In this document: positions 24,385 to 34,913 of the stretch, piece after piece | How the letters are laid out: every line of letters starts with the position of its first letter | Position numbering within the stretch: position 1 is the stretch's first letter | DNA from: Leptospira sp. B5-022 | GTDB lineage: Bacteria > Spirochaetota > Leptospiria > Leptospirales > Leptospiraceae | Length of the DNA: 64,000 bases | Assembly: GCF_000347035.1 (NCBI RefSeq) | Contig: NZ_ANIJ01000023.1 | Location: forward strand, 54,258 to 118,257 | Direction of reading: 5' to 3' | Program-made: the position numbers and the translations under genes | The notes under the pieces: generated by a model | Told to the model about the DNA's origin: nothing | Databases searched by the model: none | What the model saw: only the letters and a program-made list of their open reading frames with translations

Positions 24385-26496
24385 GTGAAAATTAAAAAAA
24401 ATAATGTTTATCGGGATCTAATGAATAGGTTATTTAATTTTTTATTAATATTTAGTTTTTCTTTTTTGGCAGGATGTTCTTCGGAAGGAGGGGTTGATCC
24501 TATGTCCGCGTTTCTTGCGGTCATTTCTCCTTCTCCTCCTGGGGAAGATATTCCGCCGCCTGGAGAAGCAGGAACTCCCGCATGGGTAAGTGCTTCCGAC
24601 GCAATGTTCAGTGATAAGGTGGAGATTCACTGGGAGCCGGTTCCTGCCCAAGAATACAGAGTATTCAGAAAGTTGGCATTCGAATCTTCATACCAGCAGA
24701 TCGGTTCGGTGACTGATCCCGCTTTTACGGACTCTATTTCGAACTCTCAAAGTTCTTTTCAGTATGCGATCCAAGTCGTGGATTTGGAAGGGAAAATTTC
24801 TCCGATTAGTCTTTTTGATACTGGAACGGTCGGTTTCAATTCTTCTTGTTCCACAAAGTTGAATTCCTTAGGAGGAGGAACTTCCCTTTACGCGCGGTTT
24901 AAAAACGGTTTTCCGGGGGCTGCAGTATCTGTTTCCTCTTGGGGAAATTCCGTGTTAATTACCAGCGGAGGGAATGTTTATTTACTGAATGCGAATGGAG
25001 ATATGATCGGTGTTTGGACCGGGATCTCCCCTAAAACAATCGTCGTGGATGCTGCCAATCGTATTTTTGCTTTGGCGGGAATGAAGGTATTCGAGCTGAA
25101 TTCCGACTGTTCCCAAACAAGTTTGATCGATCTTCCATCGGATTCCGAACCTAAGGATTTGGCCTTGGATACCGCGGGAGATTTGTATATCAGCGAAGCG
25201 AATTTTGATACGGGGACAGACCGTATTTTTAAATATTCTTCTGCCGGTAATTTACTCAAGACTTGGGATCTTCCGGGAACATTCAGAGAACCTTATGCGA
25301 TCTATATTCATCCTTCCGACAATAGTTTGTTAGTCGCGGATAATTCTTCCTTTAATTTATTCCAATACGATATAAGCGGGGATACTCCTAATCAGATTGC
25401 ATCCAAACAGATTACAGTAGGACAAATTATCGATATGACGATGAGTGGTTCACAAATCCTGGTTGCCATTCAAAAAAATACCTTTCCGGAAAACGGACCT
25501 CATCTAGTTCGATTCCATAGCGGGATGTCCGGAGGTTCCGCGACTATGAAGATCAATCCTGCCGGGCCTTCTACCATCGCAAGTATCGCGACCGATAATC
25601 GGAATGGAAACGTTTTTGCTGTGGATACCGAACGATCTTCTATCCTTTCTTGTGCCGCTCCTATCTTTACGAATTGTTCTCCTGTATTGATCGGAATTTC
25701 TCCTTTGAGGATCGTTCAAGATACAAAGAAAAATTTTTACATTCTTCATGCAACAAAACAGATCACTAAGCTGAACCCGAACGGAGCTCATCTTTCTAAT
25801 TTTGTTTTACCTTCTTTCCAGGGATCCACCGTACAAGGCGCGGATCTGGAAATTGACGGAGACTTCTTATATATTTCCGGTAGAAATTCTTCGGATACAA
25901 AGGTTTTGGTAAAAGTTAAAACGGACTTTACCGGGGTGACCACTCGCACGTTACCTGCGAATTCATTCGTTCCTTTCACGAATATCGCCGTTACGGACGG
26001 AAAAGTATTCAGTGATTTTGTGGATATGGGGGAAGAAGACTTCTTCACTTATTTGAATTTCTCTTCTATCAATGGGGGAGGGGACGGAAATTATTTAGAT
26101 AATTCTTATAGAGAATTTTTTATCATGAGTACACAAGAGTTGGAAACGGACTATGCCGGGAATTTTTATCATATGATCGTAGGAATGGGCGAAAGTGATA
26201 TCCATACTTCCATTTCTAAGTTCAATTCCAATACTTTAGATTGGAATAATTTGGCCCAATCCGCTACGACTCCTTTCAAACAGATCACAACGGACAAGTC
26301 AGGGAATTTATATACCCTAGAAGGAACTTCGAATAACGGATACAAAGTGTTTAAGCGGGATGGGAACTTTACGGAATTGAATCAAACTTCGATTCCTACG
26401 AACCAGATTTCTCCGTCGGCTTTTTATGTTTCCGATACGGGAGATTCTTCCTTTTTAGCGACTCCTTGGAGTTTGCATAAAATTATGTTACCTTAA
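24385..26496 (+). CDS. Lipoprotein with fibronectin-III-like segment and NHL/SMP-30-like beta-propeller
   Basis: 703 residues from GTG at 24385; the ATG at 24421 (MNRLFNFLLIFSFSFLAGC) is a shorter alternative with a more typical signal peptide, and neither start has a clear ribosome binding site. The lipobox is FLAGC. A proline-rich linker (PSPPGEDIPPPGEAGTP) leads into a fibronectin type III-like stretch (WVSASDAMFSDKVEIHWEPV ... EYRVFRK ... YAIQVVD). From about residue 165 onward there are repeated blades typical of NHL/SMP-30 propellers: LDTAGDLYISEANFDTG, IYIHPSDNSLLVADNSSF, IATDNRNGNVFAVDTERSS, VQDTKKNFYILH, LETDYAGNFYHM, TTDKSGNLYTLEG. Such propellers bind ligands or partner proteins; enzymatic residues cannot be assigned. 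Second gene of a lipoprotein pair. Confidence 0.75.
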   Translation: MKIKKNNVYRDLMNRLFNFLLIFSFSFLAGCSSEGGVDPMSAFLAVISPSPPGEDIPPPGEAGTPAWVSASDAMFSDKVEIHWEPVPAQEYRVFRKLAFESSYQQIGSVTDPAFTDSISNSQSSFQYAIQVVDLEGKISPISLFDTGTVGFNSSCSTKLNSLGGGTSLYARFKNGFPGAAVSVSSWGNSVLITSGGNVYLLNANGDMIGVWTGISPKTIVVDAANRIFALAGMKVFELNSDCSQTSLIDLPSDSEPKDLALDTAGDLYISEANFDTGTDRIFKYSSAGNLLKTWDLPGTFREPYAIYIHPSDNSLLVADNSSFNLFQYDISGDTPNQIASKQITVGQIIDMTMSGSQILVAIQKNTFPENGPHLVRFHSGMSGGSATMKINPAGPSTIASIATDNRNGNVFAVDTERSSILSCAAPIFTNCSPVLIGISPLRIVQDTKKNFYILHATKQITKLNPNGAHLSNFVLPSFQGSTVQGADLEIDGDFLYISGRNSSDTKVLVKVKTDFTGVTTRTLPANSFVPFTNIAVTDGKVFSDFVDMGEEDFFTYLNFSSINGGGDGNYLDNSYREFFIMSTQELETDYAGNFYHMIVGMGESDIHTSISKFNSNTLDWNNLAQSATTPFKQITTDKSGNLYTLEGTSNNGYKVFKRDGNFTELNQTSIPTNQISPSAFYVSDTGDSSFLATPWSLHKIMLP

Positions 26497-26500
26497 TTTA

Positions 26501-26586
26501 TTTCGCACAGAGCACACAGAGAGCACGAAGGTGTGAGCAGTCTGTTGGAATTCCTATAAGATTTCCTCCGTGGCCTCCGTGCGAAA
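26501..26586. repeat. TTTCGCACAGAG-family inverted repeat
   Basis: Begins five bases after the preceding lipoprotein stop codon with TTTCGCACAGAG and ends with CTCCGTGCGAAA; internal words GAGCACGAAGG and CTCCGTGGCCTCCGTG are complementary to the ends in part. A diverged copy of the TGTAGGANNTCCTACA palindrome (TTGGAATTCCTATA, about 26543) lies in the centre. The hairpin could end transcription of the lipoprotein pair. Confidence 0.7.
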
Positions 26587-26721
26587 CTTTCGCCTATCGG
26601 TAGAAACTAAATTTTCCAAAAGTAAAAAAAATCCATCTCCCGAATTTGAGATCGGGGGGTGGAAAATCCGATACTTTGGTTATAGAAAGTCTAAAAAGAT
26701 TTTCAAACAAAGGGCCTCGGT

Positions 26722-27039
26722 ATGGAATATCTGGAACCAAAAGACCTGACGGAGAATAAATCATACCGCATCCGCCTAACCGTTGCGATTTATCGAAATA
26801 ATATTTTATCTTATAAGAATGATATAGTAGTTCCTTCCGTTTACATTAGGAGGAACGAAGCGAGAGCTCATATCCGAAAAGAAGTGACAGAACGTCTGGC
26901 CCATTCTTCTTTTTTCCGTTCTCCCCGTCCGGATTATGATCTGGTCCGTTATTCCGAAGAGGCCACTTGCAACACATTCTTGAGATACAGGATCATCAGC
27001 GGTAGCCCCAGCGAAGAAACGATTCCTAAGACTGTTTAA
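26722..27039 (+). CDS. Conserved-looking hypothetical protein, 105 aa
   Basis: No family recognised. The protein is soluble and basic, with MEYLEPKDLTENKSYRIRLT at the start, a beta-rich central part (VAIYRNNILSYKNDIVVPSV) and a charged helix (RRNEARAHIRKEVTERLAHS). Codon usage and the ATG after a weak purine stretch (AAAGGGCC) support a real gene; the opposite-strand frame over the same DNA is less protein-like. It precedes the 425-aa hypothetical by 70 bp on the same strand and could be cotranscribed with it. Confidence 0.6.
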   Translation: MEYLEPKDLTENKSYRIRLTVAIYRNNILSYKNDIVVPSVYIRRNEARAHIRKEVTERLAHSSFFRSPRPDYDLVRYSEEATCNTFLRYRIISGSPSEETIPKTV

Positions 27040-27109
27040 GAGAGATCCGTAACTTAATTGTCTTGAATTCCGGTCTAGGGTTGTAAAAACTTGACTGCGA
27101 ATCCAGATT

Positions 27110-28387
<1,278 letters not shown>

Positions 28388-28456
28388 TTTCGCACAGAGA
28401 CCACGGAGGGCTTGCTCTACCTTATATCTCCGTGAACTCAGTGCTCTCCGTGCGAA
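28388..28456. repeat. TTTCGCACAGAG-family inverted repeat
   Basis: Starts directly after the preceding stop codon: TTTCGCACAGAGACCACGGAG (arm 28388-28408 region) pairs with CTCCGTGAACTCAGTGCTCTC and the terminal CCGTGCGAA (to 28456). Shortest and cleanest copy in the window, about 69 bp. Could act as a transcription terminator for the upstream hypothetical gene. Confidence 0.7.
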
Positions 28457-28674
28457 CCTGAGGCTGATATAAGCCGTATATATGCGATTTGGCTCTGGAT
28501 TCCTTTAAAAAGATCGTTTTCAAACTAGGCACTCGTAAATTTACTGGTCTAAGAATCGGACATTTGCTACAAAATTCAGCCAAACATCGCGTGGGTGGGG
28601 GTTCCCCGTCCGTGGACCAAGGCAAAGAGTAGAGTCCCGGATTTTATACCAACCCTAAAGAGGAACCTTAGCGG

Positions 28675-31600
28675 ATGTTACACCTTGACGAACAGTTGCG
28701 GATCCAAAAGTACTTGGAGGAGAACGGTCTATACGACAGATCCTTCGAGCGCGATAACTGCGGAGTAGGCTTCGTCGCTTCTTATAAGGGCGAGTCCAGT
28801 CACCGAGTTGTATCTATGGGTTTGAAGGCGGTCGCATGCCTTACCCACCGTGGAGCCGTAGATGCAGATATGCAAACCGGAGACGGCGCCGGGATCATGA
28901 TCCGTATTCCTAAAAAACTGTTTGCGAAATACATCGAAGAGATGGGTCACAGACGCCCAGATGAGGATTCTATCGGTGTGGGGATGGTGTTCCTACCAAG
29001 AGAGGACATAGACAAACAAGATGTTTGTCGTAGTCTCATCGAATCAGCACTAATGCAATTCAACTTCAAGCTATATGCTTGGAGATATGTTCCCGTAAAT
29101 CCGGAGGTTCTGGGACCTAAGGCGAACGCTTCTCGGCCTCAGATCGAACAAGTATTGATCGGAAAACCGGATGGGATGTCAAACGAGGATTTCGAGACTA
29201 AATTATTCCTGATCCAAAAGAAAGTGATGAGAGATGCGCTCAGGCTTTCCATGAGCGAGGATTTCTATATTTGTTCCTTCTCTTCCGAAAGGATCACATT
29301 CAAGGGATTATTCAATGGAAACCAGGTCTCTCAGTTTTACGAGGATCTAAAAAGTGAGGAGATGGTTTCTCCTTATTGTATCTTCCACCAAAGATATTCC
29401 ACAAACACTTTCCCAAGCTGGGCTTTAGCTCAACCTTTCCGGATCTTAGCACATAACGGAGAGATCAATACCATCGTAGGGAATAGGATTTGGATGCTTG
29501 CAAGGGAAGAGGAACTGGCCTGTGAAAAATGGGGGGAGTTCCAAAAAGAGATCCATCCGATCATTCGACCTCATTTATCCGACTCTGCAAGTTTAGACAA
29601 CGCAATGGAAGCGATCGTACGTTCCGGTAAGGACGTTCTTCATGCAAAAGCGATGTTGATACCGAATGCGTGGAGTAAGAACGTTCAGATGACTGAAGGA
29701 CTGAAATCATTCTACGAGTACAATAATACTCTTACCGAACCATGGGACGGGCCGGCTGCACTTGCTTTCGCAGAAGGTGATTGGGTCGGAGGAAGTTTAG
29801 ACAGAAACGGACTTCGTCCTGCAAGATATGTGGTCACCGAGGATGGACTCGTCGTCATGGGCTCCGAAACCGGTTTAGTCCACATCGACGAAGAGATCAT
29901 CACCAAAAAAGGAAGATTAGGTCCTGGTGATATGCTCGCGATCAACCTGAAAGAAGGTAAGATCTATTTTAACGAGGACGTCAACGCTCTATTCGAGAAA
30001 AAATACGATTATAGAGAATGGTCCAAAGAGAATGTGGAGTATCTGGATCAAACTATTGATGAATCTATTACTAAAACCATCACTTATTCCGGAGACGAAC
30101 TGAGAAGAAGACAGATTCTTTTTGCGTATTCTCCATATAAACAAAAAGCGGTAATTAAACCTCAGGCGATCGCAGGTAAAGAAGCGATCGGTTCCATGGG
30201 AGATGATACTCCTCTTTCTATCCTAATGCTTTCTCGTATCGGACTATATACTTATTTCCGCCAGAGATTCGCTCAGGTGACAAACCCTCCGATCGATTAT
30301 CTGAGAGAGAAGGGAGTTACTTCTCTTTATACTCGTCTCGTAAAGAAGACAAATCTTTTCGCGGATGAAAAACCCCAGAATTGTCTAGTACTTTCTCATC
30401 CATACCTAACCAATCTCGGATTACAAAGGATTAGGGACAAGGACGGAAAACAATACAAAGTCCTGACTTTGGATGCAACTTTCGAAGCTCATCATGAAGA
30501 AGGTGCGGCAAGAAATTATCTAGAACTTGCATTGGACCAATTACTTGCGGATGCGGTAAAAGCTGCGGAATCCGAAGTGAATATACTGATCCTATCGGAT
30601 AAAAAACTGAACAAAGACCGTGCACCTATTCCTATGGAATTAGCAGTGGCAGCGGTCCATAATCATTTGATCCGAAACAAAAAACGTGCAGCGACTAGTA
30701 TCTTAGTGGAAACCGGATCCGCATTCGAAATCCATAATGTGGCGGTTCTGTTAGGATATGGAGCTTCCGGTGTGAACAGTTACCTGATCTGGGACACTCT
30801 TCATGACCTATGGTCCAAGGGAGATTTCGATGCGGAAGACGGTACTCGTCCATCTTTCGCTACTCTATGCAGCAACTATCGTGCAGGGGTGGATGACGGA
30901 CTTCTGAAGATCATGTCTAAGATGGGAATTTCCATCATGTCTTCCTATGTGGGCGGACAGGTATTCGAAGCGATCGGTCTTTCTCGAACTCTAATTTCTA
31001 AATACTTCCCGGGAACTTATTCTAGAATTTCCGGGATCGGTATCGGGGGTATCGAGCAGAATATTCTGCGCAACCACGACTCCGCATTCAATAAAGAGAT
31101 TAATCCGGAAGACTTTATCTCCGAAAAGGACGACCAACCTCATAGATGGTCTCCTAAAGTAGTAAAATTCATCCGCAAAGCGGCGGTGGATAATGATTAT
31201 GAAGCATTTTTGGAAGCTTCTAAGTTAATGGAAGAAAGTGATCCGATCAATATCAGAGATCTATTCGATTTCGTAGATCGTGCACCTGTTCCGATCGAAG
31301 AAGTAGAAACGGTTTCCGAGATCCAAAAACGTTTCTTAACCCCCGGTATGAGCCATGGCGCTCTTTCTATCGAAGCTCACACCGATCTTGCGATCGCAAT
31401 GAACCGCTTGGGAGCGAAATCTTCCTCCGGAGAAGGTGGAGAGAATCCATCTCGTTACGTCGTGGATTCGAAAGGGGATCTGGCGAATTCTTCCATCAAA
31501 CAAGTCGCTTCTGGAAGATTCGGAGTGACTTCCGAATATCTGAACTCTGCAAAAGAGTTGGAGATCAAAATCGCTCAGGGAGCTAAACCGGGAGAAGGTG

Positions 31601-33162
31601 GACAACTTCCAGGCAAGAAGAACAACGAGGAGATCGCGACGAACCGCCATACTCCTCAGGGAATCGATCTGATCTCTCCTCCTCCTCACCACGATATTTA
31701 TTCGATCGAGGACTTGTCTCAGTTAATCTACGACTTGAAACAAGCCAACCATACCGCTCAGGTTTCCGTTAAGCTGGTATCCGAAGCGGGAGTGGGAACG
31801 ATCGCAGCCGGTGTTGCAAAAGCGAACGCCGACGTGATCCTGATCTCGGGGCATGTGGGGGGAACCGGAGCAGCTTCTCTTACTTCCATCAAACATGCCG
31901 GATCTCCTTGGGAGCTTGGGCTTTCGGAAACACATCAAGTTTTAGTAATGAACGGTCTGCGTGATAGAGTGGTTCTCCGTACGGACGGAGGTATCGTTTC
32001 CGGAAGGGACGTGATCATCGCTGCATGTTTAGGTGCGGAAGAATACGGGATCGGGACCGCTTCCCTTGTCGCGTTAGGTTGTATCATGGCAAGAAAATGC
32101 CATTTGAATAACTGTCCTACGGGGATCGCTACCCAAGACCCTAAGTTCAGAGCGAAGTACAAAGGATCTCCCGATCAGGTCGCTACTCTGATGACTCTTC
32201 TTGCTATGGAAGTTCGTGAGTATCTGGCTAAGTTGGGATTCCGCTCTATGGACGAGATCATAGGCAGAACGGACCTTCTGAAACAGATTACACGTTATGA
32301 ACAAGACCGCTTGGATTCTTTGGATTTGAATCCGATTTTGGTACGTCTTCCTCTTCTTTATGACCCTAAGAAGAAAAAAGACAGATTCGTAAGAAGAGAA
32401 TCAGTCGGTGAAGTTCTGGACGATCGTATCCTAAAAGATGCGGAGCCTGCGTTAGAAGGAAAAACTTCTATGTCACTTTCTTATTCGGTGAAAAATACGA
32501 ACAGGACTGTGGGAGCGAAAGTTTCCGGAATTATCGCACGTAAATACGGCTCCAAAGGTCTTCCCGGAAAATTGGAAATTATTCTCGAGGGAACCGCAGG
32601 TCAGTCCCTAGGAGCATGGCTCGTAAAAGGAGTACAGATCACTCTTCACGGGGATGCAAACGACTATGTGGGAAAAGGACTTTGCGGTGGAACGATCGTA
32701 ATTCGCAAACATAGACGTTCCAAATTAAAAGCGTATGAGAATGTGATCATCGGCAATACCTGTCTTTACGGTGCTACTTCCGGAAAACTTTTCAGTTCCG
32801 GTAGAGCGGGAGAAAGATTCGGAGTAAGAAACTCCGGAGCGGATGCGGTTGTAGGCGGAGCAGGCGATCACTTCTTAGAATACATGACTAGCGGGACAAT
32901 CGTTTGTTTGGGAACAGTCGGTAAGAATATGGGCGCCGGAATGACCGGAGGAAAGGCTTACTTCTTCCAGAAAGATTGGGAGTTGGAACCTTTAATCAAC
33001 AAAGAATACGTGAAAATCGTGGATCTAGAAAACGAAGATTACGATATCATAAAGTCTTTAATTACTGAACATACCAAGTTAACCGGATCCGAACTTTCTG
33101 AAGAGATCTTGAAAGCTTGGGATGATTCCAAAAAGTATTTTGTGAAAGTGACACCTAAATAA
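28675..33162 (+). CDS. gltB: Glutamate synthase (GOGAT) large subunit
   Basis: 1495 residues, the normal length of bacterial GltB. It transfers the glutamine amide to 2-oxoglutarate to give two glutamates. The class II glutamine amidotransferase domain begins at Cys29 (DNCGVGFVASYKG), so a 28-residue propeptide is expected to be cleaved; HRGAVDADMQTGDGAG, HQRYSTNTFPSWALAQPF and RILAHNGEINT follow. The central and FMN-binding synthase domains show GMSHGALSIEAH, SGEGGENPSRY, GAKPGEGGQLPG, SGHVGGTGAASLTSI and the 3Fe-4S ligands in CIMARKCHLNNCPTG (about 1137-1149). The C-terminal beta-helix has the GxxGxxxG repeats (GNTCLYGATSGKLFSSG, GGAGDHFLEYM, MGAGMTGG). No gltD gene adjoins it; the small subunit must be elsewhere or replaced by another electron donor. 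Confidence 0.97.
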   Translation: MLHLDEQLRIQKYLEENGLYDRSFERDNCGVGFVASYKGESSHRVVSMGLKAVACLTHRGAVDADMQTGDGAGIMIRIPKKLFAKYIEEMGHRRPDEDSIGVGMVFLPREDIDKQDVCRSLIESALMQFNFKLYAWRYVPVNPEVLGPKANASRPQIEQVLIGKPDGMSNEDFETKLFLIQKKVMRDALRLSMSEDFYICSFSSERITFKGLFNGNQVSQFYEDLKSEEMVSPYCIFHQRYSTNTFPSWALAQPFRILAHNGEINTIVGNRIWMLAREEELACEKWGEFQKEIHPIIRPHLSDSASLDNAMEAIVRSGKDVLHAKAMLIPNAWSKNVQMTEGLKSFYEYNNTLTEPWDGPAALAFAEGDWVGGSLDRNGLRPARYVVTEDGLVVMGSETGLVHIDEEIITKKGRLGPGDMLAINLKEGKIYFNEDVNALFEKKYDYREWSKENVEYLDQTIDESITKTITYSGDELRRRQILFAYSPYKQKAVIKPQAIAGKEAIGSMGDDTPLSILMLSRIGLYTYFRQRFAQVTNPPIDYLREKGVTSLYTRLVKKTNLFADEKPQNCLVLSHPYLTNLGLQRIRDKDGKQYKVLTLDATFEAHHEEGAARNYLELALDQLLADAVKAAESEVNILILSDKKLNKDRAPIPMELAVAAVHNHLIRNKKRAATSILVETGSAFEIHNVAVLLGYGASGVNSYLIWDTLHDLWSKGDFDAEDGTRPSFATLCSNYRAGVDDGLLKIMSKMGISIMSSYVGGQVFEAIGLSRTLISKYFPGTYSRISGIGIGGIEQNILRNHDSAFNKEINPEDFISEKDDQPHRWSPKVVKFIRKAAVDNDYEAFLEASKLMEESDPINIRDLFDFVDRAPVPIEEVETVSEIQKRFLTPGMSHGALSIEAHTDLAIAMNRLGAKSSSGEGGENPSRYVVDSKGDLANSSIKQVASGRFGVTSEYLNSAKELEIKIAQGAKPGEGGQLPGKKNNEEIATNRHTPQGIDLISPPPHHDIYSIEDLSQLIYDLKQANHTAQVSVKLVSEAGVGTIAAGVAKANADVILISGHVGGTGAASLTSIKHAGSPWELGLSETHQVLVMNGLRDRVVLRTDGGIVSGRDVIIAACLGAEEYGIGTASLVALGCIMARKCHLNNCPTGIATQDPKFRAKYKGSPDQVATLMTLLAMEVREYLAKLGFRSMDEIIGRTDLLKQITRYEQDRLDSLDLNPILVRLPLLYDPKKKKDRFVRRESVGEVLDDRILKDAEPALEGKTSMSLSYSVKNTNRTVGAKVSGIIARKYGSKGLPGKLEIILEGTAGQSLGAWLVKGVQITLHGDANDYVGKGLCGGTIVIRKHRRSKLKAYENVIIGNTCLYGATSGKLFSSGRAGERFGVRNSGADAVVGGAGDHFLEYMTSGTIVCLGTVGKNMGAGMTGGKAYFFQKDWELEPLINKEYVKIVDLENEDYDIIKSLITEHTKLTGSELSEEILKAWDDSKKYFVKVTPK

Positions 33163-33194
33163 AGTTAATTTTTAGGATCTGATTTCGCGTATCA

Positions 33195-33248
33195 AGGGCA
33201 AGGTTGAGATGAGTTCGATGGGGATTCGGGCTTAAAAGACCTTGCCCT
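33195..33248. other. Inverted repeat after gltB
   Basis: Perfect 10-bp arms AGGGCAAGGT (33195-33204) and ACCTTGCCCT (33239-33248) separated by 34 nt, in the 146-bp gap between gltB and opgG. No T-run follows the right arm, so a classical intrinsic terminator is unlikely; a regulator site or RNA hairpin in the opgG leader is possible. Confidence 0.4.
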
Positions 33249-33308
33249 ATCTATGTACGAATGATACACTGGTCATGAGATCCGTTCTGTCGAAAGGAAG
33301 GATAAGAA

Positions 33309-34913
33309 TTGTTACGTTTGCATATAATTCTAGCCTTTGTGGCGACTGCCTTACTCTTTGCCGTCGCAGATAGACAGCAGAGGCGGGATAGAGAAGAACC
33401 CGATTTCTCTTCTTCTCCTTTGCTTAGCGTGAGAGAGGGGGAAATTTCCGACCAACAAACTCATCCTACCTTCAAATTCTCATTCTCCGACCTCAAATCA
33501 AGAGCGAGGGCATTATCCAAACTACGTTACATTCCGCCTAGACGTTCCACTACCGACTTTTTAAAAGGTCTGCCTTGGGACCAATACAAGAATATTTATT
33601 TCCGTCCCGAAAGATCCGTATGGAAAAAGGAAGGAAATCCTTTCCAGTTGCAGTTTTTACATCCTGGGCATTTATACAATACCAATGTAAGAGTATTCGA
33701 AGTACGAGGTGATTTCGCAAGAGAGATCCCTTACGATCCTTCCGCCTTTGATCTATCCAAGTTAAAAGGTGTGGGAGAACTTCCACCTAACCTGGGTTAT
33801 TCGGGATTCAAGATCCACTTTCCGATCAATACACAAGAACATACGGATGAGTTTGCCGTCTTCCAGGGTGCAAGTTATTATAGGATCATTTCCAAAAAAC
33901 AATGGTATGGGCTTTCCGCTCGTGGGATTGCAGTCAATACTGGTATGCCTTATCCGGAAGACTTTCCTTCTTTTCGGGAATTTTACGTAGTCAAACCGGA
34001 CAAGACCGATTCTTCGATCACGGTATATGCTCTTCTTGACGGAAAAACTGCTACTGGTGCTTACGAATTCCAGATCACTCCGGGAAAAATTTCCGCCGTT
34101 AAAGTAAGTGCAGAGGTGACTCTGAGGACGAAGGTAGATCGGCTTGGGATCGCTCCTTTAACCAGTATGTATTGGTATAGCGAGACGCGAGGAATTCCTA
34201 AAGGACAAGCATATCCTGAATCCCACGATTCCGACGGCTTATTGATCCATTCCGGAAAAGGAGAATGGATCTGGAGGCCCCTTGACAATCCGAAACGTAG
34301 CACTACATATTCTTTTCATGACGAAAATCCAAGAGGGTTCGGACTGATCCAAAGGGACCGGGAATTCCAGAATTACCAACATAGCGAAATGAAATACCAC
34401 CTCCGGCCGAGCGCCTGGGTGGAACCTGAAATTCCCTTTGGAAAAGGGGCAGTTCATCTTTTGGAAAATCCTACCATCCAGGATTCGGATGATAATATGG
34501 GGGCCTATTGGATGCCTGAGCCTCTTCCCCAACCCGGAACTCCATTCGATTTTTCTTATACGGTTCGTTGGCCGGATACGGATCCACTTCCTGATTCTTT
34601 GGCAAAAGTGGTAGCTACCCGGATCGGGGACGCACAAGGAGATCCGGACTTGAAGATGTTCTATGTGGATTTCAAAAGTTCCAACTTAAGTTCTTTGGAT
34701 CCGTTCGCATACATTCAGGCAAGGATAGATACGGGAGAAAATGCGGAATTATCCGAATATTCCGTTCAAAAGATTGAAGAGACAGGAGTATGGAGACTAA
34801 CCTTCGGAGTATATCCTAAGAACAAATTTAGGCCATCCGATCTGAAGGCGGCATTGAGCAGAAACCAAGAAATCATTTCTGAAACCTGGAATTTCGTACT
34901 TGAGCCGAACTAA
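33309..34913 (+). CDS. opgG: Periplasmic glucan biosynthesis protein, MdoG/OpgG family
   Basis: 534 residues, the family's usual length. TTG at 33309 is chosen because AGGAAGGA lies just upstream and it opens a signal peptide (LRLHIILAFVATALLFAVA) before ADRQQRR. The mature protein has the family landmarks: FSFSDLKSRARALSKLRYIP, LPWDQYKNIYFRPERSVWKK, PFQLQFLHPGHLYNTNVRVF, GYSGFKIHFPIN, EFAVFQGASYYRI, YGLSARGIAVNTG, and the C-terminal immunoglobulin-like part with DFSYTVRWPDTDPLPDSLAK. OpgG acts in the periplasm on the nascent beta-glucan made by OpgH, forming osmoregulated periplasmic glucans. It is followed by a small membrane protein gene and opgH with overlapping ends, clearly one operon. 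Confidence 0.95.
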   Translation: MLRLHIILAFVATALLFAVADRQQRRDREEPDFSSSPLLSVREGEISDQQTHPTFKFSFSDLKSRARALSKLRYIPPRRSTTDFLKGLPWDQYKNIYFRPERSVWKKEGNPFQLQFLHPGHLYNTNVRVFEVRGDFAREIPYDPSAFDLSKLKGVGELPPNLGYSGFKIHFPINTQEHTDEFAVFQGASYYRIISKKQWYGLSARGIAVNTGMPYPEDFPSFREFYVVKPDKTDSSITVYALLDGKTATGAYEFQITPGKISAVKVSAEVTLRTKVDRLGIAPLTSMYWYSETRGIPKGQAYPESHDSDGLLIHSGKGEWIWRPLDNPKRSTTYSFHDENPRGFGLIQRDREFQNYQHSEMKYHLRPSAWVEPEIPFGKGAVHLLENPTIQDSDDNMGAYWMPEPLPQPGTPFDFSYTVRWPDTDPLPDSLAKVVATRIGDAQGDPDLKMFYVDFKSSNLSSLDPFAYIQARIDTGENAELSEYSVQKIEETGVWRLTFGVYPKNKFRPSDLKAALSRNQEIISETWNFVLEPN

